Below are positions 12,172 through 23,599 of a DNA stretch of 64,000 nucleotides, piece by piece. This DNA is from Azadirachta indica (taxonomy: Eukaryota; Streptophyta; Magnoliopsida; Sapindales; Meliaceae). Numbering within the stretch: position 1 is the stretch's first letter; each line of letters begins with the position of its first letter. The stretch is taken from assembly GCA_022749755.1 (NCBI GenBank), contig CM040452.1:8698350-8762349 (forward strand), in the 5' to 3' direction. The notes under the pieces were generated by a model. It was not told the origin of the DNA. It searched no databases and saw only the letters and a program-made list of their open reading frames with translations. A program made the position numbers and the translations under genes.

Positions 12172-14144
12172 GAAAACAAGTTATGCTATCATATATGGAG
12201 TTTACAACAATATGATATCTTAATTTGGTCCTCAACCTTTGAATCTAATTTGGATCAGTTGTATAAAAACACTCAAATGCTTAACTTAGTGTTTATTTGA
12301 TGAGCATATCAAAAAGAAGGGAAAAAAAAATAATTTACGTGTGTTTCTCTTAAATCTCACTCTCTTTATTGACAATTTTAATTAATCTTAATTGAAATTA
12401 GAATATAAAACCACTTATCTAAATATTCTCACATATTTTAGTTTATTTTAATAATACCTTATTACATATAATTCATCATAACTTCTACTTTTAGATTTTA
12501 TTTATGAAAAATGAACTTACAAGTTCCTAAGGTTTAGTCTATTAGAGTGATTAACCTTAATAATTTCAAAAACACTTATTAAGATCCTATTCATTAAAAA
12601 GATCCCTATTTAATGATAATTAACTAAGAAAAATTATTTTTAAACTCATAACTCAAATTGAAAATAATAATAATAAGGATAAGAATTTATTGACAATAAA
12701 TATTTATGAATATATTATAACTAACATATTAAATTGATCTATTTTACAATATATTTATAATTTAACATTAATTTTGTGTTAGAAATGAAATAAAATAAAT
12801 TAAAAATAAAAACTAATTTATTACTAAAATATAAAATTCAGAATTTATTTATTTTGTAATGTATTTAATGTAATATTTATGATTATATTATAACTTAAAT
12901 ATATTAATATATAGATAAAATATAAAGAAAATAATAGAAATATAAAGTGTATATAATTACTAATTTTATTAACAAATGACAACCAATTCTTTTTTTTTTT
13001 ATGTTTTTTGATATTTCAAAAAATTTTTAATAACTAAATATCAAATTATTACTAAGAAAGTAAATGAAGTGAATATAAAATACTTTAGTATATGGGTTTG
13101 ATGTAACTCATTGTTTCATTTTTTTAATAATAATATTTTTCTTCTAAACTTTTTATTAAAATAATAAATTTAAAAAATTTATTTAATCCTTAATATATTA
13201 TGAAAATATTTAAATAAGAACTAAATTGTTATAATTAAAAAATATATTTTAAAAAATATTAAAATAAAGACCAACTTTTTATAATTAAATAAAATATTGT
13301 AAAAGTTTAGGGATATAAATAATAATAATCTAACATGTAAGTGTCGAAATAAAAATCAAGAACCATATATTTATTTGCCCAAATGTTAGGGGACAATTGT
13401 TTTTTTTTTTTTTCTCAAATATTAAGGAGGTATCTGCCTATTAGTTCAAACATTAGGATTCCAATAAATAAATTTATTATACATTAATAAATTAATATAA
13501 TATAAAATAATATTATATTTTTTATTTCATTAATGTATTTAAATTTTTAAACTTTTTAATAGTTACTTTTGTTAAACAACTATTATCAGTTTAACAGTAT
13601 AAATGTCATTTCACATTAAATAGGAACATTAATGGGTATTTTTAAAATTATTAAAACTAATCAGTCCAATTTATCATGCTTTAAGGACATGTAAGTCATT
13701 TTTCCTTTATTTGTAGTTAATTTCCTTTTTAATCCCTAAATTAAATAAATAAATCTTTATTTTTCAATGAATTTATAAGAGTTTTAAATTGATAATGAAA
13801 ATATTTAGGGAGTGATAATGTTTTGAGAAGAAAAAAGCTTTCAACTATAATCAAGAATTGCATGAAACTTTGTCCACTACAAATTACTTGAGCATATTTT
13901 GAAAAAGAATCTAGTTACTTGTTTTTAGTAAAAAAGAAATTGATGATATTAAAATTTGCAAAGAAGTGAGACAATAAGGATATAATTTTTAAATCGACGA
14001 GGTGTTATAAGAATTTGTTTTTATTATTCTAATATATTTTAATAAGATAATAAAAAAACAAAAATTTTATCAAGATTCAAAATGAATGGCAATAGCATCA
14101 CTCTTTTTGAAAATATGCTTAGCCTTTGAATCACTGCAACCACC
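12172..14144. other. AT-rich spacer, no gene
   Basis: Very AT-rich. The part near 13690-13800 resembles the flank after FAR copy A (about 33480-33560), so it belongs to the old duplicated block. The truncated second FAR relic found after copies A and B is absent here. Confidence 0.5.
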
Positions 14145-14277
14145 ATGTCATCGTCGCTTGCACTCACTCCCACCACCTAAGCCATTGTCGCTGCTCAAAT
14201 TGCCCACGCCATGTTTGCTTCCTACTACCACTACCTTAAGCCACCAACCATGGTCGACCACCCTAGCATCATTAATG
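14145..14277 (+). pseudogene. First-exon-like relic of an unidentified gene (old copy)
   Basis: A GC-richer island in AT-rich DNA. From ATG at 14145 it reads MSSSLALTPTT, a stop, then AIVAAQIAHAMF and LKPPTMVDHPSIIN, ending at a plausible donor (ATG|GTAAAT). The same exon-like block occurs at 37256-37388 and 59266-59398. All three have TAA at the same codon, so it was already broken in their ancestor. I do not recognise the family. Confidence 0.45.
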
Positions 14278-15715
14278 GTAAATTTTTTTAAGAAAATGGT
14301 AGTGATTTGATTTGAGAAGATGATTTTGATGAGTATGCTCGCTGATTTTTTGGGTTGCAAAGATGAGATCTATCTTGGGTTATTGAAGAAAGTGGCGGTA
14401 ACTAAGAAAAGATTTTGATGAAGTTGCTTGTTGATTTTTGTGGGTATTTTTTCGATCTATTTGGGTATTGATTTCATGGTAAATGAAATTGCAAATTTTC
14501 GTTGAAATCGCTCCTACAACAGTAAAATGTTTTATGGGTTTTTGATAATTTTTGGTTATATGAATGTATGTGGATTTGGGTATTTAGGGTTGTGAATCTG
14601 AAATGACTTTAACTTATTTAGAAAGGTCAATCCATGGGTAGGGATTTGGTGGTGGTTTCTGGTCAGCGAACGGAGATGGTTGGCAAGGGATTTGGTGGTG
14701 ATTTCTGGTCGGCAAATGGTGATGGTTGGAGGCAGTGAATCGGTCGTAGTTGCTGCAAAATATCCTATAACTGTTTCACTCTTATTATGTTTTTGTTTAT
14801 TTATTAATTAAATAATTCAAATAACTTCATTTTAGAGGAATAATATTTTTATTAAAATATTCAAAAGTTTACAAATATATGATAATATTCTTGTCAAAAT
14901 ATAATATTTTTATTAAAATATTTAAAAATTTATAGTTAATTGACAGTCAATAAAACGAAAATACTGTAATAGAAAAGATATTTATAAATTTTTATAAATT
15001 TTTTAAATATTATTCTCATAAACTTTAGGAGAAGTATATAAAAATATTCTTTAAATTTAATGTGCGAAATATAAATTGAATCTGAATTCATATAAATTAA
15101 CGTGTTAGAGCTCATGTTGCCAACCGCTAAACTTTTGTAGTGTATTAGAGCTCATGTTGCCAACTTTCAAACTTTTGTCGCGAAGGGGTTTTTGGCCAAC
15201 TAACTCAATTATATATACATGCGTGCATGCATGTGATGTCCATGAGTGTAGTGCGGCTTCTCTATATCCATAAAATGGAAGATAAGTATATTCATTTAGC
15301 AAATTATTTTCCTAAATAATTGATAATATTTTTATTCTATCAAATAGTGAAATTTATATTTTTAATATAATTATTAATAAATAATATTATAAAAAATGTT
15401 AATGATATTTTTAGTTAGTATTTAATATAAATAAATAAAAAAATAAGTGGGGATAAAAATTTATTACCTACATAGAAATTTTTCATCCTAACTTATGAAA
15501 TTTAGTAAAAATAAGGTAAAATTAGGAATTAAAATAAAAACAAGGTGAAGAAGAGGATAGACCTCCCCCTCTCACCCTATCCCATTTTTTGTTTGTAGTA
15601 TATCGATTTAACAAATCATTTTTCAATAAAGTTTTATGATGAGTTTGATGGGAGAAAATGAGAAATCATATGGGATATTATCAATTTTCTCTCCTGAAAT
15701 ATCCCATATTATGAG
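14278..15715. other. Non-coding part of the old duplicated block
   Basis: Aligns with 37389-38870 of copy A. It includes TTTGGTGGTGATTTCTGG-type short repeats at about 14645-14720 that are fewer in copies A and B. No open gene is recognised. Confidence 0.5.
15105..15184. repeat. 40-bp tandem duplication
   Basis: Two direct copies of a unit starting TTAGAGCTCATGTTGCCAAC lie head to tail. Copies A (near 38415) and B (near 60425) have a single unit, so this is a local duplication in the old block. Confidence 0.7.
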
Positions 15716-16146
15716 GTATATGTCTAAGATTGGAGAAATAGGCAAACACCTCCCTCTCAAATGACTAACTGTTATCGTAATTAACGACAATAAATAAAAT
15801 TACTAAAATGTCCTTTTAATTAACTATGAAAATTTGATAATATCATATTACAGGCATTAATAACATAAAGGGGTATAGAGAAAAAAATAAGAATTTGCAT
15901 TAAAATCACCCCACTTTGCACAACCATATATACCAAACTTCTTCATAAGCCATTCCAATAATTTTTTCTTTTAATCTCCAAGCATAAGCTTAGAGAAAAT
16001 TTATTAAAAGATAAAACAAAATAATACAAAGATTAGTAATGCCAAAGGCTTATAGAACCATGTGGGAGCATGATTACAAACACAATGAATAAATTTTACA
16101 ACAAAAATAGAAGCATATATGCATATAACTATGTTGCAGGAAATGA

Positions 16147-16300
16147 AGAAGGCTGGGGAAAGAAATTTTTGTTCCCAGCCCCATTTTAAAATAGGGATAG
16201 GCTTTCATCTCCGTCCATGACCTGATCCCCGTTTGAGCCCAAAAAATTATACCCATTTACAGCCCATACGGGGCAAGTCCCTACAGAGAAAATCGCCATC
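16147..16300. repeat. GC-rich repeat fragment (CCCAGCCCC/CCCCGTTTGAGCCC type)
   Basis: A pyrimidine-rich, GC-rich island with short CCCC runs, homologous to the right end of the GC-rich blocks at 40790-40960 (A) and 62815-62985 (B). Such C-run ends are common in plant hAT-like non-autonomous repeats, but the class here is a guess. The short - strand open frames over it look like chance. Confidence 0.4.
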
Positions 16301-16539
16301 TCTGAGTAATAGGATATTAATATGCTACTATAATCAGAAATAAGCAACATCTTACCAAAAAAAATGGGAAAAATACCCAAAATGAATAGAGAAATCTTCC
16401 AAACCAGAAAAACCAGGAAAAAGGAACCCCAGCAAACTCAACAAACAAACTCAGGATGGTCAAATAGGAGTCTTAGCCAAATTGTAGCAAAGCTTGCAAC
16501 AAGCTGTAGCAGTTTACCAGTTGGCAGCAAAGGATAATC

Positions 16540-16890
16540 CAGCAACTGGTGCAAAATTAATTGAAGCAGGAAACAAAACACAAGATGACCAGCAGCTTCT
16601 AACTGCACCAGCCAGCATCAGCAGCAGTAGAAATCTATCAGCAAGCATAATAACAGCTCAACCAGGTCAGTAACAGATAAACCAGCAGCAATAGCACCAG
16701 AGTAGTAACTCCACAGCATCTATATGCAAGCAGTGGTAGGAGACAGCTGATTGGCAAAACAAAGCAGTAGTTAGCCGAAAATCACTGTCCAACAGCAGAT
16801 AAAGCAAAATTTCAATATCATATAACTTAGAACAGCCATAGTAAACTTCCTCCATAACCATTCCAACCATATCAAAGCAACTTTAGAAAA
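16540..16890. other. CAGCAG-rich conserved block of the duplicated unit
   Basis: GCAGCAG/ACCAGCAGC-rich sequence, repeated at about 40980-41280 and 63005-63300. Its - strand open frames are not like any protein I recognise. The copia element has inserted directly after it. Confidence 0.45.
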
Positions 16891-16902
16891 AAAAAGAACT
16901 TT

Positions 16903-17120
16903 TGAAGAAATATGTTTTGTATTTTTTGAATTGAAATGTATGAAGGTAGCCTTTATATAGACTTTACAGAGTAATAAGAAAGGTAAAGACTATTATACAA
17001 TTACTTACAATAAATATGGAAACAAATCAAAGGAAAAGAAAGGAAACAAAAATAAATAATTAAGTAAATTGATATAGCAAATCAAGGCAAAATCAGCCTT
17101 GATTTGTTGTATCATTAACA
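16903..17120 (-). repeat. 3' LTR of the copia element
   Basis: About 218 bp, beginning TGAAGAAATATG and ending TTAACA on the + strand. It aligns over its full length with 21836-22054. Confidence 0.9.
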
Positions 17121-17132
17121 GCCCCCCTTAAA
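17121..17132 (-). promoter_or_regulatory. Polypurine tract of the copia element
   Basis: On the - strand AAGGGGGGC lies immediately before the 3' LTR, the position where plus-strand DNA synthesis is primed in this family. Confidence 0.8.
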
Positions 17133-17204
17133 CTCAAGATGGCTTCATAGAAGCTAACTTGAGTTTGGCAACTAGATCACAAAAATGACTAAGAGGATGG
17201 CATT

Positions 17205-18560
17205 TTATGAACATATCTGCTGGTTGGTTGGAAGAAGAGACTGAGTGAAGAGTAGTAGTGCCTTAAATGATATGTTGCCGAATAAAATGACATGTTGCCG
17301 AATAAAATGACAGTCAACTTCAATGAATTTGGTACGTTTATAAAAAATATTATTGTGAGTAATCTGAATAGCACTATGATTATCACAGGTCAAAGGAGTA
17401 GGACCGGATTGATGAACACCCATATTACTAAGTAACCAATCAAGCCAAGTAATCTCTTGAGTAGTATCTGCAAAAGCACAGTATTCAGCTTCTATATTAA
17501 ACTTGGTAACAACAGTATGTTCCTTACATCGGGAAGAGTTGAGAGAATATCCTAGAAAAAGACAAAGTCCTGTGGTAAAGTGTCGATCAGTCAAATCACC
17601 AGCCCAATCAACATCAGAAAAGGCACGTAACTCTAAAGACGAATAAGCAGAAAAATGAAGCTCATGAAAAAGGGTGCCTTTGATATACCTAAGAATGTGA
17701 AGAATAGCTGCATAGTGAGTAGAGCAAAAGCAGACATGTATTGGCTCATAACATGAACAACATGATAGATGCCAGGATGAGTGACTGTGAGATAGACTAA
17801 GCTTCCAACCAATTGTCGGTAAAGAGTGACATCATCAAGTAAAACTCTATCTAGTGGTGTGAGCTTGGCATTTGGTTCAAGCAGAGCAGAGATGACTTTA
17901 CTATTTGTCAAACTAGCTCGAGCAAGAAAATCAGATGCATATTTAGCTTGAGTAAGATAATAACCATCAGAATCAGAGAGCACCTCTGATCTAAGAAAAT
18001 AATTCAAATGACCAAGATTTTTCATCTCAAAGTGCTGTTGAAGGAAGTCTTAAGAACAATTATGCCATCATCATCTTCTCTAGTAATGATCATATCATCC
18101 ACGTAAAGCAACAAAAAAATGTAACCACGATCTGTGTGTCAAATAAAGAGAGCTGTGTCGTGAGAGCTGGAATGGAAACTAAGTTATTGAATAGTGCTAC
18201 TGAATTTGGCAAACCAAGCCCTAGGAGCCTGTTTAAGATCATATAAGGCTTGCCAAAGTTTGCAAACTTTGTGGGGTGGATGTGAATATCTTGGAGGAGA
18301 CTTCATATAGACTTTCTCTGCAAGATCACCATTGAGAAAGGCATTTTTGACATTTATGTGAAACAATGTCCATTAGCAAACAGTTGCTATTACCAAAAGG
18401 CTTCGGACAGAGATTATGCGAGTAACAGGTGCAAAGGTTTCTTCATAGTCAATACCATATTCCTAATTGAATCTTTTAGCAATAAGTTTGGCTTTATAAC
18501 GTTCAATTGAACCATCAGCTTTAGCTTTAATCTTGTAAACCCATTTGCAACTAATTGCTA
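17205..18560 (-). pseudogene. Copia reverse transcriptase and RNase H remnant
   Basis: On the - strand the order is ERYKAKLIAKRF, EYGIDYEETFAPVT, VKNAFLNGDLAEKVYM, LYDLKQAPRAWF, LLYVDDMIIT (about 18118-18073) and YLTQAKYASDFL, followed by the RNase H blocks EAEYCAFADTTQEITWL and DNHSAIQITHN. The catalytic YVDD is still readable. At least three frame changes or stops split the region (near 18366, 18180 and 17633-17594). These motifs are diagnostic of Ty1-copia polymerase, and the reading frame is no longer continuous. Confidence 0.9.
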
Positions 18561-19209
18561 ACTTGTTAGGTAAAAGATCAACAAAATCTTATGTATGTGA
18601 TTTTTCAAGAGCCTGTAATTTTTCTGCCATTGTTTTCTACCAAGTAGGGTTAGAACTAGCATTGGAATAAAATTAAGGCTCATATAATGAAAAAGTAGTA
18701 GAAAAACAATGATAATTTTGAAGTCTAATCGGAAGTTCTTTTACTCGATTAGAGTGACGAAGTGGAGGAGGAATATTAGTGGATGGAGAAGAAAGCGTAA
18801 TGCTGTCAGGTGTAGATCCAAAAGACAAAGTCGTTTGCTCAAGAGTAGATGACTGTGTATTGGACATATCTGCAGGAAGCTTATGTAAGGAATTTGTATC
18901 AGGAAACAAATGCTACAAAATTATTGGTAAAGAAAAGAATAATGTAAGACTCAGAACGAAAGTTGGACAGAGAAAAAAACATTTTGTGTTCCCTAAAAAC
19001 CACATGACGAGATATACGGAGCCTATTAAATACAGATCTCAATACCTATAACCTTTATGTTCAATTCTATACCCTAGAAAACAATAGAGATGAGTTCTAG
19101 GTTCTAATTTTGTGTACTCATGAGGTTGAAGAAGAACAAAATAAGCACAATCAAAAACTTTGAGAAAACTATAATTAGGTACAGTTCCATATAACCGTTC
19201 ATAAAGAGA

Positions 19210-20414
19210 TTAATTAGCAATAAGAAGGGAACGTATCCGGTTTATGGTATAGACAGCTGTAAGCACAACTTCCCCCCAAAAATTTTCAGGACAAGAGGTG
19301 AAAATAAGGAGAGCACAAATTTTTTCAAGAATATGCCTGTGTTTACATTCTGCTCTACTTTTTTGTTGAGAAGTGCTAGGGTATAATCGATGACAAAGAG
19401 TTTCGTTGTTTTGAAGAAGTTGTAAAAACTTGGAGTCCCTGTATTTCATAACATTATTAGTGCGAAAAACTTTAATAGAACAGGAAAATTGGGTTTGAAT
19501 CATTTTAACAAAATCATGTTGATTTTAACCAACTCAGATTTGCGCTTCATAAGATAAATTCAAGTATAACGAGAATAATCATTTATGAAAATAACAAAAT
19601 ACTTAGAGCCTCCCATCGTAGTAGTAGGTGAAGGACCCCAGATATCATAATGAACTAGATCAAATGAAGCATGAGAAATTGAGTCACTATGATAAAAAGG
19701 AAGAGTAGTTTGTTTTGCTAGACGACATGATACATAATCAATATGATCTTGTGATAAAATTCACAAAATAACAATAGAAACTAATGAACGAAGATGATTA
19801 GGTGACATATGATCCAAACAAGAATGCCAAAGACTTAAAGAAGGAACTGAAGTTGTAGACGTAACAAGCTGGAATCGGAGCAAATAACTTGATGAAAGAT
19901 GGAGACTGATGAGCTCAAACAGATGTCCAATTTTACGGCCTGCCCTAAGCGTCTGATCTATCTTCAAATCCTGCACATAACAACTGGAAGCAATGAAAAG
20001 ACTTTGAAGACCAAGATCACATAATTGGCCAATAGACAAAAGATTGAGGGTAAGTTTAAAAACAAGAAATGTATCGGGTAATGAGAGGTGGGATGAAGAG
20101 ACATGACCTAAATGACTAATATGCATGGTGAATCCATTGGCAGTCTGAATAACAGGAAAAATAGGTGGAGTAGATTTAGAAGAAAATAGAGTAAAATTTG
20201 CAGTCATATAGTTATAACATGCAGAATCAAAATACCAAGAAGATGTACCTGAAGGAATTGATAAAGTAGTAATAAAAGGATTACCGGATTGTCGTAAAAG
20301 TTGATGAAGTATGGATGCTAAATCCTGTGTGGTAAGAGATGTGGAGGTAGAGCATTCATTAGCAACAGTAGCAGATAGTTGAGGACTTGCTTTGCTTTCT
20401 CTTTGCTTGGACAA
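19210..20414 (-). pseudogene. Copia protease, gag-pre-integrase and integrase remnant
   Basis: The open part 20414-19761 contains WYFDSACYNYMT, a degraded form of the DSGAS...HMT protease site, in which Gly-Ala after the catalytic Asp-Ser is altered. It is followed by LWHSCLDHMSPNHLRSL, the gag-pre-integrase motif. The piece 19503-19210 contains VFRTNNVMKY, QNNETLCHRL, a Gln-Gln-Lys-Ser-Arg-Ala-Glu block and NFWGEVVLTAVYTINR, typical of the integrase core and its C-terminal side. A gap with stops separates them. Confidence 0.88.
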
Positions 20415-20459
20415 TCTTTCTCAAAATACTTGGGACCAACTTTTCAATAAATCTTACAT

Positions 20460-21159
20460 CTCCTAGTAGGACAATTAAAAACCAAGTAACTAGTCTCATG
20501 ACAATACTTACAGGTACAAATATCTTAAGAGACTGATAGAGTAGTCAAAGCAATATCAGTGCGAGGTGGATGAATGGTGCAAGACGAGTTTCTTTTAAAA
20601 CAAGCATGTGAATTGCCTCATCAAAGGTAAGCAGTGGTTTCTGGTAAAGAAGTGAGGCTCAAGTAGGCTCAAAAGTGTCTTGTAAGGCCATAAGAAACAT
20701 CATCAATTGTTGCTAGTACCTATAGTCTGCAAATTTCTGTACATCTTTAGAGTTTATTCATTTAGGCTCTGAGAGTGATAACTGATCCCATAAAAACTAC
20801 ATCTGAGAGTAAAAGTCAGAGATAGTTTGGTTGGATTCTTAACGATAAAAAATTTGCAAAGAATCTGGTATTAATGTGACAAATTAGTGGCAGTGTAGCG
20901 ATAGGCAAGAAAATCCTATAATGCTTTGACTGTGTCAAATCTTCCAAACTAGAAGTGAATAGACAGAACAGAAGTATTCCAAAACCAAGTAATTCTCATC
21001 AATCTCAGTTTCTGTTTTAATAGGTTCAGTAACATGACCAATGAAATAGTGTCATAGTCGTCGTCCCTTGAGAAAGCTAGACATAGCTTGAGCCCACAAT
21101 ACATAATTATGCCCATCCAGTTGAACGTGAATAGGGTGAGAAATATCTAATTTATCCAT
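20460..21159 (-). pseudogene. Copia gag remnant
   Basis: A - strand ATG at 21159 starts MDKLDISHPIHVQLDGHNY followed by VLWAQAM, the conserved start of plant copia Gag. A TGA follows after about 40 codons, and further stops occur. Near 20515-20460 the sequence CKYCHETSYLVFNCP is a degraded zinc knuckle. Confidence 0.8.
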
Positions 21160-21823
21160 GATAAAATTGAACACAAAATAATAGCCAAAAAAGAAATTAC
21201 TAAGGTACGAAATTAGACGCAAATTCTATCAGCTAACCAATGGCCTGAAAATAACAATGGTGATTAAAGAAACACTAAATGGAGGCTGGGGAAGCAAATG
21301 GAACTAGTGGCAATGACCCACTCGCCGAAAAACAGTCAGATCGAAGAGGAAAAGATGCTGTGTTGACCAAACTTTGACCAAGACTGAATGTGGCCAGAAA
21401 TTGGAAACGAAGGCCACAGAGATGATGGCCGGTTGCTTCTAAGTCGAGTATTGGTGGATGTGACACCACACTCACCAGCGATGAGCGGGATTAGCAAGAA
21501 ACAGTAGCAGCAAAATGAGTTTCTTTGTGGTAGTAATCGATGGCGCATGATTAGGAATTGAGAGCATCGATAGGACGGCCGGCATGTTCTGATGTTGTAA
21601 GGCTGTGCAATGTAGCAAATGGACGTCAAATCTCGACGGCGAATGAGATGTACGCGTGATTGCTAGACGGTGGCTCGTGAGACACACACGTAGCTGCTAA
21701 TGGCGAACAGTGAAAAGGCAGAAACAAAGGAAAAAAAAGTCAAAAAAGCCATAAAATCTGAAGCCGAAGAAAACGAGGACCGAATGAACCAAAGGAATCA
21801 AGAAACTAAGGCTGGAAAACTCA

Positions 21824-21835
21824 GCTCTGATACCA
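21824..21835 (-). promoter_or_regulatory. Primer binding site for initiator tRNA-Met
   Basis: On the - strand TGGTATCAGAGC directly follows the 5' LTR. This is the standard plant retrotransposon match to the 3' end of initiator methionine tRNA, and it fixes the element's orientation. Confidence 0.93.
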
Positions 21836-22054
21836 TGCAAAGAAATATGTTTTATATTTCTTAAATTGAAAAGTACAAAGGTAATCTTTATATAGGCTTT
21901 ACAGAGTAATAAGAAAGTAAGGAATATTATACAATTAATTACAATAAATATGAAAACAAATCAAAGGAAAAGAAAGGAAAGAAAAATAAATAATTAAGTA
22001 AATTGATATAGCAAATCAACGTAAAATCAGCCTTCATTTGTTGTATCGTTAACA
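21836..22054 (-). repeat. 5' LTR of the copia element
   Basis: Full-length partner of 16903-17120; begins TGCAAAGAAATATG and ends TTAACA on the + strand. Confidence 0.9.
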
Positions 22055-22281
22055 AAACTTGTCATAATTTTATTAATTCAAACTGAAAGGAAAAAAAAAA
22101 AGCCATCATTGTCGATTTTGCCTCTAAAAGAATATTATTTAACATTATAAAAAGAAAAATCAACATATGTCTACCATTTTAATATAGAAAAAATCTCAAA
22201 AAATTAATAAGGGAAAAAATTACAAGAATGTTTTAATTTCAATGTCAAATTGAGATGTCGATTTCATAGAACTGGGCACAG

Positions 22282-22335
22282 TTGAACAATCTATGGGCTT
22301 CTACAGCCCTGATGCTTCAATCTCAGTCTCCTCAG
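22282..22335 (+). pseudogene. Internal-exon-like relic of an unidentified gene (old copy)
   Basis: After an acceptor (GGGCACAG) the 54-nt block reads LNNLWASTALMLQSQSPQ and ends CAG|GTTAAA, a good donor. The same 54-nt block is present at 41477-41530 and 63499-63552, where the last codon is TAG. It may belong with the exon at 14145. The family is not recognised. Confidence 0.4.
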
Positions 22336-22599
22336 GTTAAATCGATCATTGAAGAAAAAAAATATACGTGAAAAACCCGAATCAGGTTGTTCATTTCTCA
22401 ACCAAATTAATCAAGCAAAGATAATTTTATCGGTATAAGGGAAAAAATTGAACAGAAACCTACACGAACACTTAATCCAATTAATAAGTAAAGTAAAATT
22501 TAAAAGAACATATAATCTAATTAACAAGCAAAGTAAAATTCAAAAGAACACATTTATTCGAAGTTGTTTTATATTTTTTTTTTTCAAAATTCTCCTTAA

Positions 22600-22830
22600 A
22601 TGTCCTCAAATAAATTGAGATCAACGAGGGGAATTCGTTGGTGCTAGAAGAGAAAATAGAGAAGGCGATGGCAAAGAGTTGTCAGTGGTAAGAGACGATG
22701 TAGCCATTGGTGGAATCTTCAAAGCTGTTGTCACTGGTAGATTTGTCTAAAGAGAAGGCATGGTGGATGCGACGGTGTGTAAGTAATTATTGGCAGAGTT
22801 GTCATGGCTATTCGAGTGTGAGAGCAGTGA
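22600..22830. other. Conserved GC-richer block with open frames on both strands
   Basis: Shared with 41860-42060 and the window end. The - strand reads ALKIPPMATSSLTTDNSLP in one frame, resembling a Ser/Thr-rich transit peptide; the + strand is also partly open. No family is recognised and there is no clear start or stop, so I do not call a gene. Confidence 0.3.
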
Positions 22831-22873
22831 ACACAGATTAACTATTTATGTGAGTAGGTAGAAGAGATAGAAG

Positions 22874-23354
22874 TAAGGGTAGACATCGTTTGGTTCTATT
22901 CAAACTTTTAAAAAACTAAATTAGAACTGAAAAATTCGGGCTTTCAATTTTAGGACTGGATCAGACCGGATAGGTAAAGAGAACTAGATCAAACCAAATC
23001 GAATATACAAAGAAACTAGATTAAATTGAATTGACCGGTTTAATTTTTGGTTTGGTTCAATTTTGAAATTAAATTATAATCTTTTAAAATTTTTAAAATA
23101 TTTTTGGATATAAAAATGACGTCGTTTTTTTCTAACTCACCAAAATAACATCATTTTCATTGAAAAAAATAATAATAAATTCGATTCGGTCTGAATTTTT
23201 TAGATTAAAAATAAAATCAGATCGAAAATTTTAAATTTTTAAATTTAAAAACCAAAAGCAGATCAAATTACATAAAGAACTGAACTCAAGCCGTCAGTTT
23301 TGATCCAATTTGAGTCAAGTCCAATCCGATTCGATTTTTTTGCTCAGCTCTAAT
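22874..23354. mobile_element. MITE-like element, old copy
   Basis: About 480 bp of A/T-rich sequence dominated by variants of ATTTGGTTTGGTTC and AATCCGATTCGATTTTTTTG. Its ends are loosely inverted (TAAGGGTAGACA... and ...TTTTTGCTCAGCTCTAA). A diverged copy lies at 42099-42539. It resembles non-autonomous hAT-like repeats common in plants. Confidence 0.5.
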
Positions 23355-23599
23355 TGGGAGGGTGGTGCAGCTGATAAGGGGTGGTTGAAAAAAAAGGTGA
23401 AGGGGAGTGCGCCTATTTTTTTGGGAATTTTTGTTTCCAAATAAATTGTTTTTAATTAATGAGCATTTATGTTTTTGCTATTAAATAACTAGAACACTCT
23501 TCCTTTTGTTAAGGCCACTAACGGTGTCAAAAATTCAACGGAGGTGTTTGCCTATTTTTCAGTCTCTGACATATACTTAACAATATGAGAGACCTTAGG

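Larger units (their letters stand above)
16902..22055 (-). mobile_element. Degenerate Ty1-copia LTR retrotransposon
   Basis: About 5.15 kb, transcribed on the - strand, with LTRs, a primer binding site, a polypurine tract and the order gag, protease, integrase, reverse transcriptase, RNase H that defines copia elements. The sequence is flanked by AACTT on both sides (16897-16901 and 22056-22060), the expected 5-bp target duplication. By eye the two LTRs differ at roughly a tenth of positions, and the coding region has many stops and frameshifts, so this is an old, dead insertion. The empty site is seen in copies A (near 41280) and B (near 63300), so it inserted after the old block had separated from them. 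Confidence 0.93.
15716..23576. mobile_element. Region bracketed by long inverted repeats, probable non-autonomous DNA transposon
   Basis: 15716-15753 reads GTATATGTCTAAG ... AGGCAAACACCTCC, and 23540-23576 is its imperfect reverse complement (GGAGGTGTTTGCCTATTTTT ... GACATATAC). Weaker similarity continues outward for a few tens of bases. Without the nested copia element the interval would be about 2.7 kb. The left repeat is also present at about 38870-38907 (A) and 60870-60925 (B), but copy A diverges at about 42645, before the right repeat. No transposase is seen; a Mutator-like or similar TIR element is the best guess. Confidence 0.45.

Noticed and set aside
16074..16870. Several 60-67 residue - strand open frames over the GC-rich and CAGCAG-rich blocks (also at 40758-41265 and 62771-63287)
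   Set aside because: They overlap one another, have no recognisable domains, change with every indel between copies, and arise from repeat composition.
18779..19051. 90-codon + strand open frame inside the copia element
   Set aside because: Antisense of the spacer between integrase and reverse transcriptase; no domain and opposite to the element's direction.
21275..21687. Overlapping - strand open frames between the 5' LTR and gag
   Set aside because: They lie in the untranslated leader of the copia element, overlap in two frames and match no domain.
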